A stretch of DNA of 64,000 nt, from contig CM037587.1 of assembly GCA_021018995.1 (NCBI GenBank), forward strand, positions 71,753,604 to 71,817,603, given 5' to 3'. Made by a program: the position numbers and the translations under genes. The DNA is from Chloranthus sessilifolius (Eukaryota > Streptophyta > Magnoliopsida > Chloranthales > Chloranthaceae). This document shows positions 11,036 to 21,644 of this stretch, one piece after another; position 1 is the stretch's first letter, and each line of letters starts with the position of its first letter. The notes under the pieces were generated by a model that saw only the letters and a list, made by a program, of their open reading frames with translations, was not told the origin of the DNA and ran no database searches.

Positions 11036-12175
11036 TTCCACAGGTGTGTCATTACTATAGCATATGTACTTAGTTTTTGATTGATTTATCTTACTTTCTT
11101 TAGTTTCTATTCTCTAGGATTTGCTAGTGGCCTTATCTGAATTTTGCCCTATCTGTTGTGAACTTTTGATGCTTGGCTTGATTCTTACTGCTTTTGAATT
11201 GATAGCTTCTGTTGAATGCCTAATGTGGGAGGTCGTTTTCGTTGTCCTTGAGTGTATTATTGAGTTTACTTATGACTAAAGACAGTCATAGGAGAGGGTC
11301 ATGCCCAGGATTCAACCACAACAAACATGCAAAAGGGCATAACAGAGAGCACATGCTCTCTGTTTTATACCTTACTGTCACTGGGTCCAAAATGGAAGCC
11401 TGGGAGACTATCGCGAGATTCATATGTTCTCGCGAGGTTAAAAGAGGAAGCCTGGAAACCTCTCGCGAGGTTAAAGGAGGGAGTCTGAGAGAAGTTCACG
11501 CAGTTCACCTGGACACATTCTATTCGCTGTAGCGAGATTCATGTGTCGCTAAGAGCCTCTTGCGCAATTCATATAGAGCCATACATTAACTGTCGCGAGA
11601 TTATCAGGATGTCACGAGGTTCACAAGATAAACTGGGAGAATCTCGTGCAATTCAACAGAAATATTCCATTTGCTGTCGCGAGATTCTAAGTCTGTCGCG
11701 AGATTCAAGATGAACCTCAGTGCTTTTCACGCAATCCAAATAAAGCCTTAGGAACCGCTCGCACAATTCACATGAATTAATCTCACTCTGTCGCGTGCTC
11801 CAGGGTCGACTTTAGAGATTGTCACGCAATCTAGATGTAATCAACACCCTCGCTAGGTTTATTTCCAACCCCGCGACCAGATGTTCCAAAGCGTGCCGAG
11901 CTTCGCGATAAGTCTTTCAACGCCGCACTTTGTCCCTTTTTCATTATCTGCTTCCTTCTTCCCTCTGTGAAACCCTAGCGTCTGCCTCTCTCCCCTCTCC
12001 CGTCCAGCATCACTCCTATAGCTCATCATTCACTTCACAACTCTACAGAGTTGTTCCTATCATCACCCTCATCCATTGCCCTCTGCTCTGAGATCTTGAG
12101 GTGCCCTGTGCGTCAAATCAAACCAAACCCTAGATCTCAGTCTCCATTTGCTCACACCCAAAGACAGAGTTAGAT
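11036..12175 (+). promoter_or_regulatory. pol-ORF2 spacer with CGCGAG word array
   Basis: No gene is seen. From about 11400 to 11900 at least ten CGCGAG / TCGCGAGATT / CGCGCAATTC words, some decayed to CACGAG, are spaced by 10-40 bases, as in the LTR U3. A CT-rich patch follows near 11970-12005 and the ORF2 start is at 12176. This arrangement suggests an internal promoter for ORF2. I see no clear TATA box. Confidence 0.45.
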
Positions 12176-15100
12176 ATGGCCCCAAAATCTACACAGAAGA
12201 GATAAGGGAAGGACAAGGACCCTGCAGAGACCACCCCTAAAAAGGCCAAAACTTTAAAGTCCCCCCAAAAAGGAAAGGAAGTGGTTGAGGAGGCGGCGGT
12301 ACCAACCACAAAGTTCTCTACTCCTTCTGAGCTCATGGAGTCAATTCCATTGGAGCCTGAAACAGCCTTTGATGTCCCATTCTTTGAAAAAAAACCTCTC
12401 TCTACCCCTGCAATACAATTTCTGAGCAAAGCGGGCCTGATGCCACTGATGAGAGAAATTCCAGCACTAGCCTACCCAAGGCTAGTGCAGTTGTTTTACC
12501 AGCACATTAAGGTCAAGAAGGGCAACGATGGACAAGAGTGCTTGCTGGTGATGATTGACGATTTTGATTTGTTAGTAAGCCCTAAGATGATTGCTGAAGT
12601 ATTGGGCATCCTAGTAGCATTCAATCCTAGCTGTGGATATGGCCCCCCTCTGCGTGCATCAATTGACACAATTGCAAGGGCCCTAACAAGAGGATTAAAA
12701 GCCACCGGGGACTCAATCAGGAGGGAACTAGAACCTGAACTGTTGTTCATTGACCAAGTCCTGCGGAAGAACATCTATTGCTCAGGACATCAGCAGGAGA
12801 GGAGAACCCCCATTACGGATGCTGTCTACTCCTACCACATGGGCCATGGCTTCCATGCAGCCTGGCTAATTTTTGAGGCTATGAAAGACACAGTGGCAAA
12901 ATTAGGGTCAAACAAGAAGGCTCACACCCTACCCTATGCATGAATCATCACCTTGCTACTGATCAAGGGGGGCTACAAGATAGGAAGGACCGAGCAAACC
13001 ACCACCCTTACCCCTACTACCTTTGCCAAGAGGTAATGGGGAATTAGAAAAAGCTTGATGGGGGGTCAGAAAAAGAAGAAAGCTGAGGCGCAGGCCCTGC
13101 CCAAGGAAGCGTCAAATCAGAGTCTACCTCATTACAAAGAAGGGCCTCCAGAGCTCATCACTTCCATCCCTGCAGAAGCACCCACACCCCCTCCACCTTT
13201 TATTCCTGCATCCCCTACTCCTCTTGCATCCATCTCTCACCCCCCCTCTGATTCCATTCTCCATGCCCACTCCCCCTTCACCTGTGCTTGGTCCATGGGA
13301 GGACTCCCCTTCCCCTACCTTACCATAGTACATTGCCACAATTCCCTCCTCCATTCCCCACTCATCTCCTACAAGAAACGAAAACCTACTCAGACCATCC
13401 CAACCATCTCCCAGACACCACCCTCAATACCTTCCATCCCCATTGCCCCACCCCACCATGAAGAAACCACCACCCCAGCCATATCTACTATATCTCCTCT
13501 CCCCGACATTGACTTAACCCTAAACACATCCATAGGCTTCCAAGCCTTCATCTCTACATTCCTTGAAACCATGCCTACCTACTACACCCCTATGCCAGAC
13601 TCCCCAACTACCTCACAGCACCTTTCCCTAGAACCCCACTCTTCCCCTCCCTCCACTTTCCATCATGCTCCTTCCTCCCCTTTCCAACCAGTACCCTCTT
13701 CTTCCCAAACCCCACCTCCTAGCTTTGACACACTAACCCTCATCCTACCCCTGTTCCAAGACATCCAAGCCCAGTTATCCACCAATAACCACAAACTGGA
13801 CCAGATGCAGGCTAAACTCACCTCCATCCAATCCACCCTACACACCTTAACCACTCCACCCATCCCTACCCCATCCACTTCAACCCCCCTGGTCCTGTTC
13901 ACCGACAAGACCACCCAAACAGACTTCCCTCCTGAATCATTACCCCTTCCACCATCACCATTACCTCTTCCCCACCCTTTTCCTTTACCCCTTTTCACCA
14001 TTCCAATTTTCCATCCCCCATCACCCCCAACTCCTGTTGAGCCTACACCCTTCACTTTTCCCCCTATACCCTCCATTCCCCCTCTTCTCCTACCCCCTCC
14101 CACCTTCTCTGCCAAATCTACCCAAACAGACCCAGAACTTGACCCCATTCCCCCACCACTTGACTTCCCTACTATCATTCCCCCCTCCCCCCCAGGACCA
14201 AGCACACTTCGCTCCTCCACCTCCTATCTGCCAATTGCACCCAAACATCATTTCTACAGCCCTCCTTATCTCACCATCCTACATCAAATGAGGGATAATG
14301 CTTACCTGGGGAAGGATGTCCTGAGGGGTATGGCCAAGCTACGCCAATCAATTGAGACCCCCTTGCTGGAGAAGATTGATGAGATGACGGAGGCCCACAG
14401 CGAGCAACTACTGGGCATCTCCTTGGAGTGGAAAAATATTATGGAGGAATATTGAAAGACGAAAGCTTCAGCTACTTATTATCAGATTAATTGGGAGTAT
14501 GAGAAATCAATGTCGTCATGATCGCCTGAGCAAGAATGCTTGAAAAATGACTTAGCAATGCCCAGGAAATCTAAAAAATCTAAAAGGAGATCCATGAGAC
14601 TGACGCCCTCAAATTTAAAGTCCAGATAGCCTCATTGGAATCCGCATTGGCCGCTGCCCGAAATGAACCTTACCACCCATCCCCACTCTCTATTCAAGTG
14701 CCTCAGCCTGTGCCAACTACCACTCCAGCTCCACCTGCCCAGTCTAAGGAGGCACCGCCTAAGCCCCAAAAAGATAAGGGAAAAGCTCCTGCTTCACCTC
14801 CAACGGTGCAGCCTACAACTACTGCGCAGCCTACAACTACTGTGCAGCCTACAACTACTGAGCAACCTCCACCTCCCAAGGCCTCTGCCGCACCTCCACA
14901 AGAATAAACTTATCCTCAGTGGAGGAAAGTCATAGCCAAGAGGTCTGCTCCTAAAGCTGTTCCTTTAAAAATTGGCAAAGAGCCTGCTACCCAGTCTGAA
15001 GAGGCACAGTCCCAGGCCAAACCTGAGTCCACTGGAAAAGGAAAGTCACCAGTGATCCCCACTGAGGAACCCAAGGCTAAAGGAAAAGAAAAATCCCCAG

Positions 15101-15384
15101 TGGTCCCCCCTGCAGAAATTGATGCCACAAGCAAAGGCAAAGGAAAATCCCTTGCCACCCCCCCTGCTAAGCGTAAAGGCAAAGCCCCTCAAGAACCCAA
15201 GGAACCAAAAGCTCCCAAAGCGCCAAAAGTAAGGGTGAGGGCACCTAAAGCTCCAACTACGGCGAAAACACCAGCCGAGAAGAAAAAGGCAAGGGAGGAG
15301 AAGAAGAAAGAGGGCAGAGCTGCCCTTAAGGCAAAGGCTAAACAGATGGGCTGGGATTTCCTTACAGATTTCGATTCAGATTAG
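12176..15384 (+). pseudogene. Athila ORF2 in the env position, proline-rich
   Basis: A long ORF of about 1070 codons between integrase and the 3' end, where Athila elements carry an envelope-like or plant-transposon-type protein. It starts MAPKSTQKR at 12176 and is broken by stops at about 12203, 12941 and 13036 and by stops or a frameshift between 14453 and 14600. Order: a folded N-terminal domain (to about 12950; RLVQLFYQHIKV, LLVMIDDFDLLVSPKMIAEV) reminiscent of putative plant transposon protein domains; a Pro/Ser/Thr-rich region; a coiled-coil-like patch at about 13750-13850 (DIQAQLSTNNHKLDQMQAKL); more proline; a helical part (13055-14455 is open for 466 codons); then a Lys/Ala/Pro-rich basic tail ending DFDSD. 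Three TQT motifs occur (see findings). I see no clear signal peptide or membrane segment, so calling it Env would be unsafe. The - copy lacks the whole region. Confidence 0.7.
14802..14868 (+). repeat. 21-bp tandem repeat in ORF2
   Basis: About three copies of a 21-bp unit containing CAGCCTACAACTACTG, coding for repeated VQPTTT / AQPTTT / EQP. It keeps the reading frame. Confidence 0.85.
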
Positions 15385-16017
15385 CTCCTACCTTCTAGAT
15401 TGTATCTTAGGTTTTTCTTCTTGTCATTCCACTTGTAACTATTTTTATTCCACTTTAATAGAAATTCTAGTTTTCTCTATTGCTTTGTTCTATGTGTTTC
15501 TTTCTGATTGTTTGTTACTTGTGATTTTTTCTTTTTGCCATTCATGGGAGAAGAGTTTTTGGGAGGATATTTTTCTTTGAACCAATAATCCATGTCGCGG
15601 AGATGGTGTTTATATAAATTTGTACAATTACCTACTTCCAGGATTGCAATGGCTCCTTCAAATTGATGTGCCATCATAAGTGTACCTCGCAAAGATCCCC
15701 AGCTCAGCTGCGCGAGAAATGTCCTTTCCTCATCACTTATTGCTCCTCGCGAGGATCCCCGCACACTACACTTACCTCTTTAAATACCATGCCTATCTTT
15801 GGACATTCATTTAATGCTACTTCTCTTTTCCAAGGAGCCAGTTGTGTATTTTCTTCTTTTCCCACACAACCCTCATTTATTGCCAAGTGTGAAAACGGGC
15901 GCAATTTCAATTCCGCCGATTCATGTTCCCTCTTCCCTCTCTTTTAAATCGGCCCTCAGTCCCTTTTCATCTCATCCCTCCTCTTCTAACCCTAGAAGTC
16001 CATACCTCCTCACACAA
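15385..16017 (+). promoter_or_regulatory. Putative internal promoter of the small 3' ORF
   Basis: Words CTCGCAAAG, GCTGCGCGAG and CTCGCGAGG lie at about 15688-15757. The box CTTTAAATAC (15778-15787) follows, 231 bases before the ATG at 16018. The - Athila copy has the same word type and an identical box (54128-54137) before the same ORF. No other gene is seen in this stretch. Confidence 0.5.
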
Positions 16018-16299
16018 ATGGCGGATGACAGCCCATTTGGCTTCCCAATCAAATTTTATCCCATCTGGGACGATCCCCCACCGCCTAAGGAGTCGGACCC
16101 CTTGCAATTTCTCTGGGATGAGTATGATAAGGTCCAACAGATCCTGACCAAGGAGGAAAAGGAAAAGAAAAAAAGAGAGAAGTTAGAGGAGAAGAAAAAG
16201 AAAAAAAGGGAGAAGCGAGAGAAAAAGAAAAGAAAAAATATGGCACCACCTGCATCTCCCCCTCCATCTTCCTCCAACCCTCCCCCGGCTACACCTTAA
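16018..16299 (+). CDS. Small conserved 3' ORF, 93 codons, unknown function
   Basis: An intact ORF starting MADDSPFGFPIKFYPIW at the ATG at 16018. The - Athila copy encodes the same N-terminus at 54055-53810, sharing by eye about 33 of the first 45 residues, including MADD, KFYP, W, PPPPKE, DPLQ and LWDEY, then VQ and IL. The middle is a strongly charged, helix-prone Lys/Glu run ending in a basic cluster (KREKKKRKN), which resembles a nuclear or nucleolar signal. The C-terminus is Pro/Ser-rich (APPASPPPSSSNPPP). It lies downstream of ORF2 and upstream of the 3' untranslated block. I do not recognise the family. It is the only ORF of the + element without an internal stop. A role as a small accessory or RNA-binding protein is speculation. 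Confidence 0.65.
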   Translation: MADDSPFGFPIKFYPIWDDPPPPKESDPLQFLWDEYDKVQQILTKEEKEKKKREKLEEKKKKKREKREKKKRKNMAPPASPPPSSSNPPPATP

Positions 16300-16499
16300 C
16301 CCCCCCCCATTTTCTCTTTTCTTTTTTTCCATCTTTTTGTCATATTTTCTTTTTCTTTTAATGAAAGTTTTCTTTTAGTTCCATACTGTTCAGTTTTGCA
16401 TTTTTATTTCTATCTCTTCTTCTGTGTGTGTTTCTGTATGTTTCCTTGGATTCTACCATTTATTCTCACCTCTGAACCAGTGAGGACACTGCTCCTCCT

Positions 16500-16514
16500 A
16501 GGTTTGGGGGTGTG
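16500..16514 (+). other. Second copy of the polypurine tract
   Basis: The 15-mer AGGTTTGGGGGTGTG is identical to the one spanning the 3' LTR boundary at 18078-18092. It lies 1578 bp upstream of it. The - copy also has both. Confidence 0.75.
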
Positions 16515-17228
16515 GCAGGTAGGTCTGCCAATAACATAGTTAGCTTAAAGTGCAGCAGAATCATGTGAGTAACATAGAAATGGAGCTGTGTTCACTTAAG
16601 AATTATGAAAATTAAGAAATTTAAATTTTTTTTTGCAGATCTTTAGACATTATAAATTTCTAAATTTTCACATTTCCATGATGAGAACACCAAGAAAACT
16701 CACTGGTATAAGCACTTAGTGAACCATTGAAGAGAGAAAAAGGTAAGGACATGCTTAAAAGTTCAAAGGAAGACCATCACCAGTGAGAATTGGGCCTACA
16801 AAATTTTTTTTATTTGAGGAGTGATTGAGGCAAAATTTCTTCTAGCTTTAAGGACTGGCTGAGTCAATGTGTTCACTAAAAGTTAGGTAACTCCAAGTTG
16901 AAACAACTGACAGCACTCATGACACTTAGGAAAGGATCAAGGCCTTCTCTTGAACAGTTTGAGCCTAAACAGACCAAACCCTAAAGCAACTGCCCTTGTT
17001 CATACACTCTTTGAGCTTCAAAGTCCAATTTTCTTCAAAACACACCTGAGTACTTGTACCTGAACCTATGGATCTGATTTAACCTTACCCTCACTCTGAG
17101 AAGTTAGAAGGTAAAGGAGAAAGAGTTAAAGATGGACTAGCTAGGGTCAACATTGGATGAGTGGAGAAGAATTATCTGAAGTTCTAGCAGTGTAACAATT
17201 GAGAAAAAGGTGACAATTCATCAAAGCA

Positions 17229-17260
<32 letters not shown>

Positions 17261-18077
17261 CTGATCACCTCAAATATGAAGATTTCAAAGAAGATGAAAG
17301 GAGCTGAATTAAAGAAGGTGAAGTCATGAATCACCTCTTGCACCTACTGATTTCTGAATTTCAAACCCCTTTTTCAACCTTCCAATTCTTTTTATAGCCC
17401 AATACCATAAGCCACATAACAACCCAGTTAAAGCCCTTGTGATCCAAAGTTGAATGAGCTGTCATGTGGAGATAATGAGTTGTCCAATCTATGGTAAAAA
17501 TCTTCCAATGATGCCAGAACTTGAATGCTATGCCTATGCTCATGCTTACAGACCCATTTGGGGGATGTAACTGCTCTTGAGCTTGAGAGACAAAGAAACC
17601 CTCAAAAGTTCTTTGTGAGAGTATGCCCTAGAGAGTTTTAGGTCTGATATTGAATGTATTGGGCATGACCTACAACCTAATTTTTAATTTAATGATGAGC
17701 TCAGTGCTAACACACATGTGTAGTTTCCCTGTTGTGAACTAATTGGAAATTCTGTGCTATCATGGGAAGTTTTTGATGCTTAAACATCCGTGCAGACAAT
17801 GCATTTAAATTTCTTATATTTTTACTGATTCAAGGGTGAACTGATGCTCTGTTTCTTGACAGCTGACTTGAATCTTGCACTTCTGCTAATTGTTTTATTG
17901 AGAAGTTTGTGGGTATCTTCACTGAAAACCCTCAGGAGACTTCACTCCTCTACTAAGGATCACCTAGGGGTTTAAAAGGCTTGGTACATATGCTAAATGT
18001 ATCCATGCTCCCTATGAAAGTGGCAGTTAATTTCTGAAGACTTTTAGTGTAGCTTTGCTAAGGGACTAGCAAAGATT
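16515..18077 (+). other. Conserved 3' untranslated block of Athila
   Basis: No ORF of note. The block is homologous to 51968-53606 of the - copy. It holds a run of about 28 A at 17227-17254. Short ORFs here are not shared between copies and are not called. Confidence 0.7.
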
Positions 18078-18092
18078 AGGTTTGGGGGTGTG
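18078..18092 (+). other. Polypurine tract at the 3' LTR (+ Athila)
   Basis: AGGTTTGGGGGTG directly precedes the LTR start TGTTAAGACATG at 18091, the expected place for the plus-strand primer. Confidence 0.85.
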
Positions 18093-20487
18093 TTAAGACA
18101 TGAAAAGTACCACTTTTCACCCCTTAACTTAGCCTCTGTTAGACCCTTAACCATCTAATAAATGTGTGTTGTAATAAGGCGAACCACATTAAGGAGCCCA
18201 CTTTGCCCGTAAGTCCCTCAAGGATGGAGAACCTGCATGACAGAATTGAACCTCGCGCAGCTTTCACAAGCTTTAAAGGATTCAGAAATTAAGCCTCGCA
18301 CAGTCCTCGCGAGTTTCCCAAGACTTCATTTCCAATTGCCCGCACTGTTCTCGCGCAGTTGAGTGACAGAGGGGCTTCAGAATCATACTTCACGCAGCTC
18401 TCGCGAAGCTTAAATATAAATGCTCACGCAGTCTCTCACAGCTCAAGAAAGCAGCTCTCAAACCTCACACAGTTCACTCAAATCAACTGAGGAGAGAGAG
18501 CTCCAAGTATTTCGGTGCGCAGCTATCGCGCAGTGGCCACGGGATGAAAAACTTCAGAAAAAACTCTTATGCAATTCAGAGACCAATGCACATCATGTCC
18601 TCGCAAGGATCCTCGTGAAGATCCATTGAGAAACAAACTGCTTGTGCAATTCCCGTGCCATTCAAAAGGAAAGTGCAATCCCGTGAAGACCAGAGCAATC
18701 CAGCGAGGATTCAATGCTCTATCGTGCGACTGCTTCAGCTGCAACTAAGACAACCCTACGACGGCTAGAATTTCAAGCTAATCCAATCTCGCGAAGACCG
18801 TGCTACCACACGACAGTCTTGGAAACCAATGCTACCTGGCGAGGCTCTGAACTCTAACTCTCCCTCACCTCTACAGAGGACATTCTGGGAACTTCCAGCA
18901 ATTAGGGCATGCATTCCAACACTCCAAATTTTGTGCACTTGCCTCGAGGCATCCAAGGGACAGTATTAGGCCATGTGGCATCTTTAAAATTAGGGTTTCC
19001 TAACCCTAATGCGCCGCCAAACTAACTACTATATAAACCTAAGCCTGGTTTAGGTTTAGGGGACTCTCTGCTTAGAATAGAATTTAGTCTATCTTCTTCT
19101 TATAGTAGCGGCAGATCTCTAGTAAGGTTCAGGTAGATTTCTATTTACTTTTTCTTCTCTCCATAGTCCGACATTTGCTGACTATGCCTTTGTATGACGA
19201 TTTGGAATAGATTAATGGAGTTTCATGATAGGGTGTTTTACTTTTATGGGATTTTTGTGAGTTGTTCTGTACAAGGCTGTAACCTTGAGATCCTCCATTG
19301 CTAGGACGTATTGCAAGCAATGGAGGACTGATTTTATGGTTTACTCAGATCCACGTGACCTGTGTGTCTGGGCTAACATGCTCCCACACAGGCCTAGCCC
19401 CACCACAGGACCTAGATCTGATGTCCCCATGGGAGCAATGAGCTTTTGTAGCCTTGTGAACATGGTGGTGGTAGCAATATTTCTTGTTCTAGGATAACCT
19501 CTAGGATAGTCTGTGACCATTTAAGTGGACAAGTTATAGCCTTAGGGTGAAGCCAACCCATAGACTCAAAACGGATTATTCTTCTCTGCACTTGTGCTTG
19601 TAGCCCTGTGAGAGATTGTGCTGAGACAAACTCCCCTGTATGTGTATAGACCCTCCATCAGATGGCAGATCTAGTTTGGTTATAGAGATTGTAGGCTTGC
19701 GACTGGATCATTGCAGTCTCTCTAAAGCAGTGGACAGCTGGATCTAAGGCTACACTCAAACTCTTACTGGTTCTATGTGTCTGGGCTAACATGCTCCCAT
19801 ACAGGCCTAGCCCCACACATAGCACTTTAGAGGTTGAGGTTCCCTATGGATTCTTGTGCTTGTAGCCTGGATGAAGTAGTGCCTACAATGATAAACTTGT
19901 TCTGACCCATCTATGGACTGTGGTTCCCCAATTGGATAATCTGTGACCATTTAAGTGGACAGGTTATAGCCATAAAGGGATTGGATCATGGCACAGAGAT
20001 GAGTTGGATTCTTTCTCCTCAGTGGTAATAATGTAGCCACTGGACAAGACTTCTATAGCAGTAGATCTGAATTTGAGTCATGAAACCCATTAGATCTGAA
20101 CCTAATAAGCATACTTCTCACCCTTTTATATTTATTTTCTTACTCCATATTCTTTATTAACCCTTTCTATAGTTTAGACATTAGGATACCTTAGAATTTA
20201 GATTTTAGTGACCCTAAATCCCCTTCCATTTAGGATTGTCAGATCTGTAGTCAGATCTGGAGGGCCTACTAAAGATGGCTCCCTTGGAGCTTAAGATCAA
20301 TTTTCTTGTGGGACAAACTCTTACTTATCAAAACTTGCTACAACAGGCCCTGTATCTTGCAGGATTGTGCATATTTTAGGCTTGCTGCTCTGTCATTTTC
20401 AATCCACCTTTCATTCATTTTTATTCACCCCATTCTTATCACTGCTCCCAATAAAGTCAGTAGCAAGCACTTAAAAATAGCCTAACA
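18091..20487 (+). repeat. 3' LTR of the + Athila element
   Basis: It starts TGTTAAGACATG and ends CCTAACA. U3 keeps more intact CGCG words than the 5' LTR (for example CTCGCGAAG near 18401). It has the same inverted telobox (18989-19010), TATATAAA at 19030-19037 and the duplicated R-U5 module. After its end the bases AGTTTTTTGACC resemble the start of the Athila primer site region (AGTTTTTGGCACC), so this LTR may once have been a 5' LTR. Confidence 0.9.
18989..19037 (+). promoter_or_regulatory. Inverted telobox plus TATA box, + Athila 3' LTR
   Basis: Arms ATTAGGGTT / AACCCTAAT at 18989-19010 and TATATAAA at 19030-19037, with the same spacing as in the 5' LTR. Confidence 0.75.
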
Positions 20488-20501
20488 AGTTTTTTGACCA
20501 A

Positions 20502-21644
20502 TCTACACTAATGTCCGATGGACCCTCTTCCAATGGCCCTAAAGCAAACACCTTAAATGAAACTCTTAGCCCCAAACAAATCAACATGAACCAAGAAGAA
20601 AACCAAATAAACTTCCATCCATATAACCAAACTCGAGATCAATACACGAACCTATACCCTGACTATAACCAATCTCTATACTCTAATCATAACCAAAAAC
20701 CATACCCTAACCAGAATCAAGACCAACACCCCAACGCCATGCAAACTAACCTCACAATCTACAACTCGTTATTTGACCAAACCCAATCAAGCCCACAACT
20801 TGCATACAACACCATACTAGCCAACCCTATTTTTTACGACCCCTTACCATACCATACTCAACCATACCTCCAATCAAACTCTACACCTCCACCTGACTAG
20901 CCTGATCCGAAGAATTGAACCTCCCTCGGAGCACATCCATACCATTCATTCACAACCAAGTAACCCTGTCCCACGCACTAATAAATGGGAAATCACCTTT
21001 CGCCCTAAACTGGTCATCAAGATCACTAAGATCAAACCTATCACCAAATTCACCCCTAAACTAACTCAACCCATCACCAAACTCATCGCCAAGCTCAACA
21101 CACTTACCCCTAAACTAACCCAACCAATCACTGAAATCACCGAACCCAGTCCCGGATCAACTCAACCCATCACCAAAGTCGACACACTTATCCCAAAACT
21201 AACTTAACCTACCCCCGAACCAACTCGACCAAACTTCAAACTCAATAACTTACCCACAAATGAGTCAACCACTGCGCTCCTCGAGCATACCAACTTCATG
21301 ATCGATACCTGGACAAACTTGCATACCGGTTTTAGAAGAAATTCTTGAACTAATCTACCCATATACTACAACACCATTCAAACTTAAACCGATCATAAAA
21401 CTAAACACTGAATGCAAACCCGTAATCAAATCTATCCCCAAAATCACCAGCCCTCTCACTTCAAAACCAATCCACCAACATACTACGACACCATTTATAG
21501 TTAATCCAATCACGAAACTACACTTTGAACTTGAACCTGTAATCGAATTAAGACCCCTAATCAAATACACTCTGGAATTATTCCCCAAGCCCAAACGCAT
21601 TATAGGACACATGCTCGAACACATCACCCCACCAACCTTAAACC
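20502..21644 (+). repeat. Right copy of the 1143-bp duplication; gag fragment
   Basis: Copy of 1640-2782 at constant offset. The piece 20511-20900 is open for 129 codons and encodes the Asn/Gln/Pro/Tyr-rich Gag tail, including MNQEENQINFHPYNQTRDQY. The left copy has a stop where this one continues (TTTTTTAAGACC against TTTTTTACGACC), so the right copy is better preserved. Confidence 0.9.

Larger units (their letters stand above)
2785..20487 (+). mobile_element. Athila-lineage Ty3/gypsy element, 17.7 kb, no TSD
   Basis: LTRs of about 2.4 kb bracket, in order, a tRNA-Asp primer site, gag, protease, RT, RNase H, integrase, an env-position ORF2, a small 3' ORF, a 3' untranslated block and a polypurine tract. 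The primer site TGGCACCATTGCCGAGGA and the gag start (LEP.NPEIERGRR) are typical of the Athila lineage. The five bases outside the LTRs (ACCTA left, AGTTT right) do not match, unlike the - copy at 49460-63039. All large ORFs carry stops, so the element is dead. LTR divergence of roughly 5-6% by eye over about 330 bp suggests it is older than the - copy. Confidence 0.92.

Noticed and set aside
13663..14220. 185-codon Gly-rich ORF on the - strand inside ORF2
   Set aside because: It is the reverse of the proline-rich sense frame; the glycine runs mirror CCC codons.
12176..15384. Calling ORF2 a true envelope gene
   Set aside because: No clear signal peptide, transmembrane segment or cleavage site is visible; only the position fits.
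16085..16277. Phe/Ser-rich - strand ORFs over the small 3' ORF
   Set aside because: Mirror images of the Lys/Glu-rich coding strand.
2780..20492. A TSD for the + Athila element
   Set aside because: ACCTA and AGTTT do not match, and small shifts of either boundary do not help.
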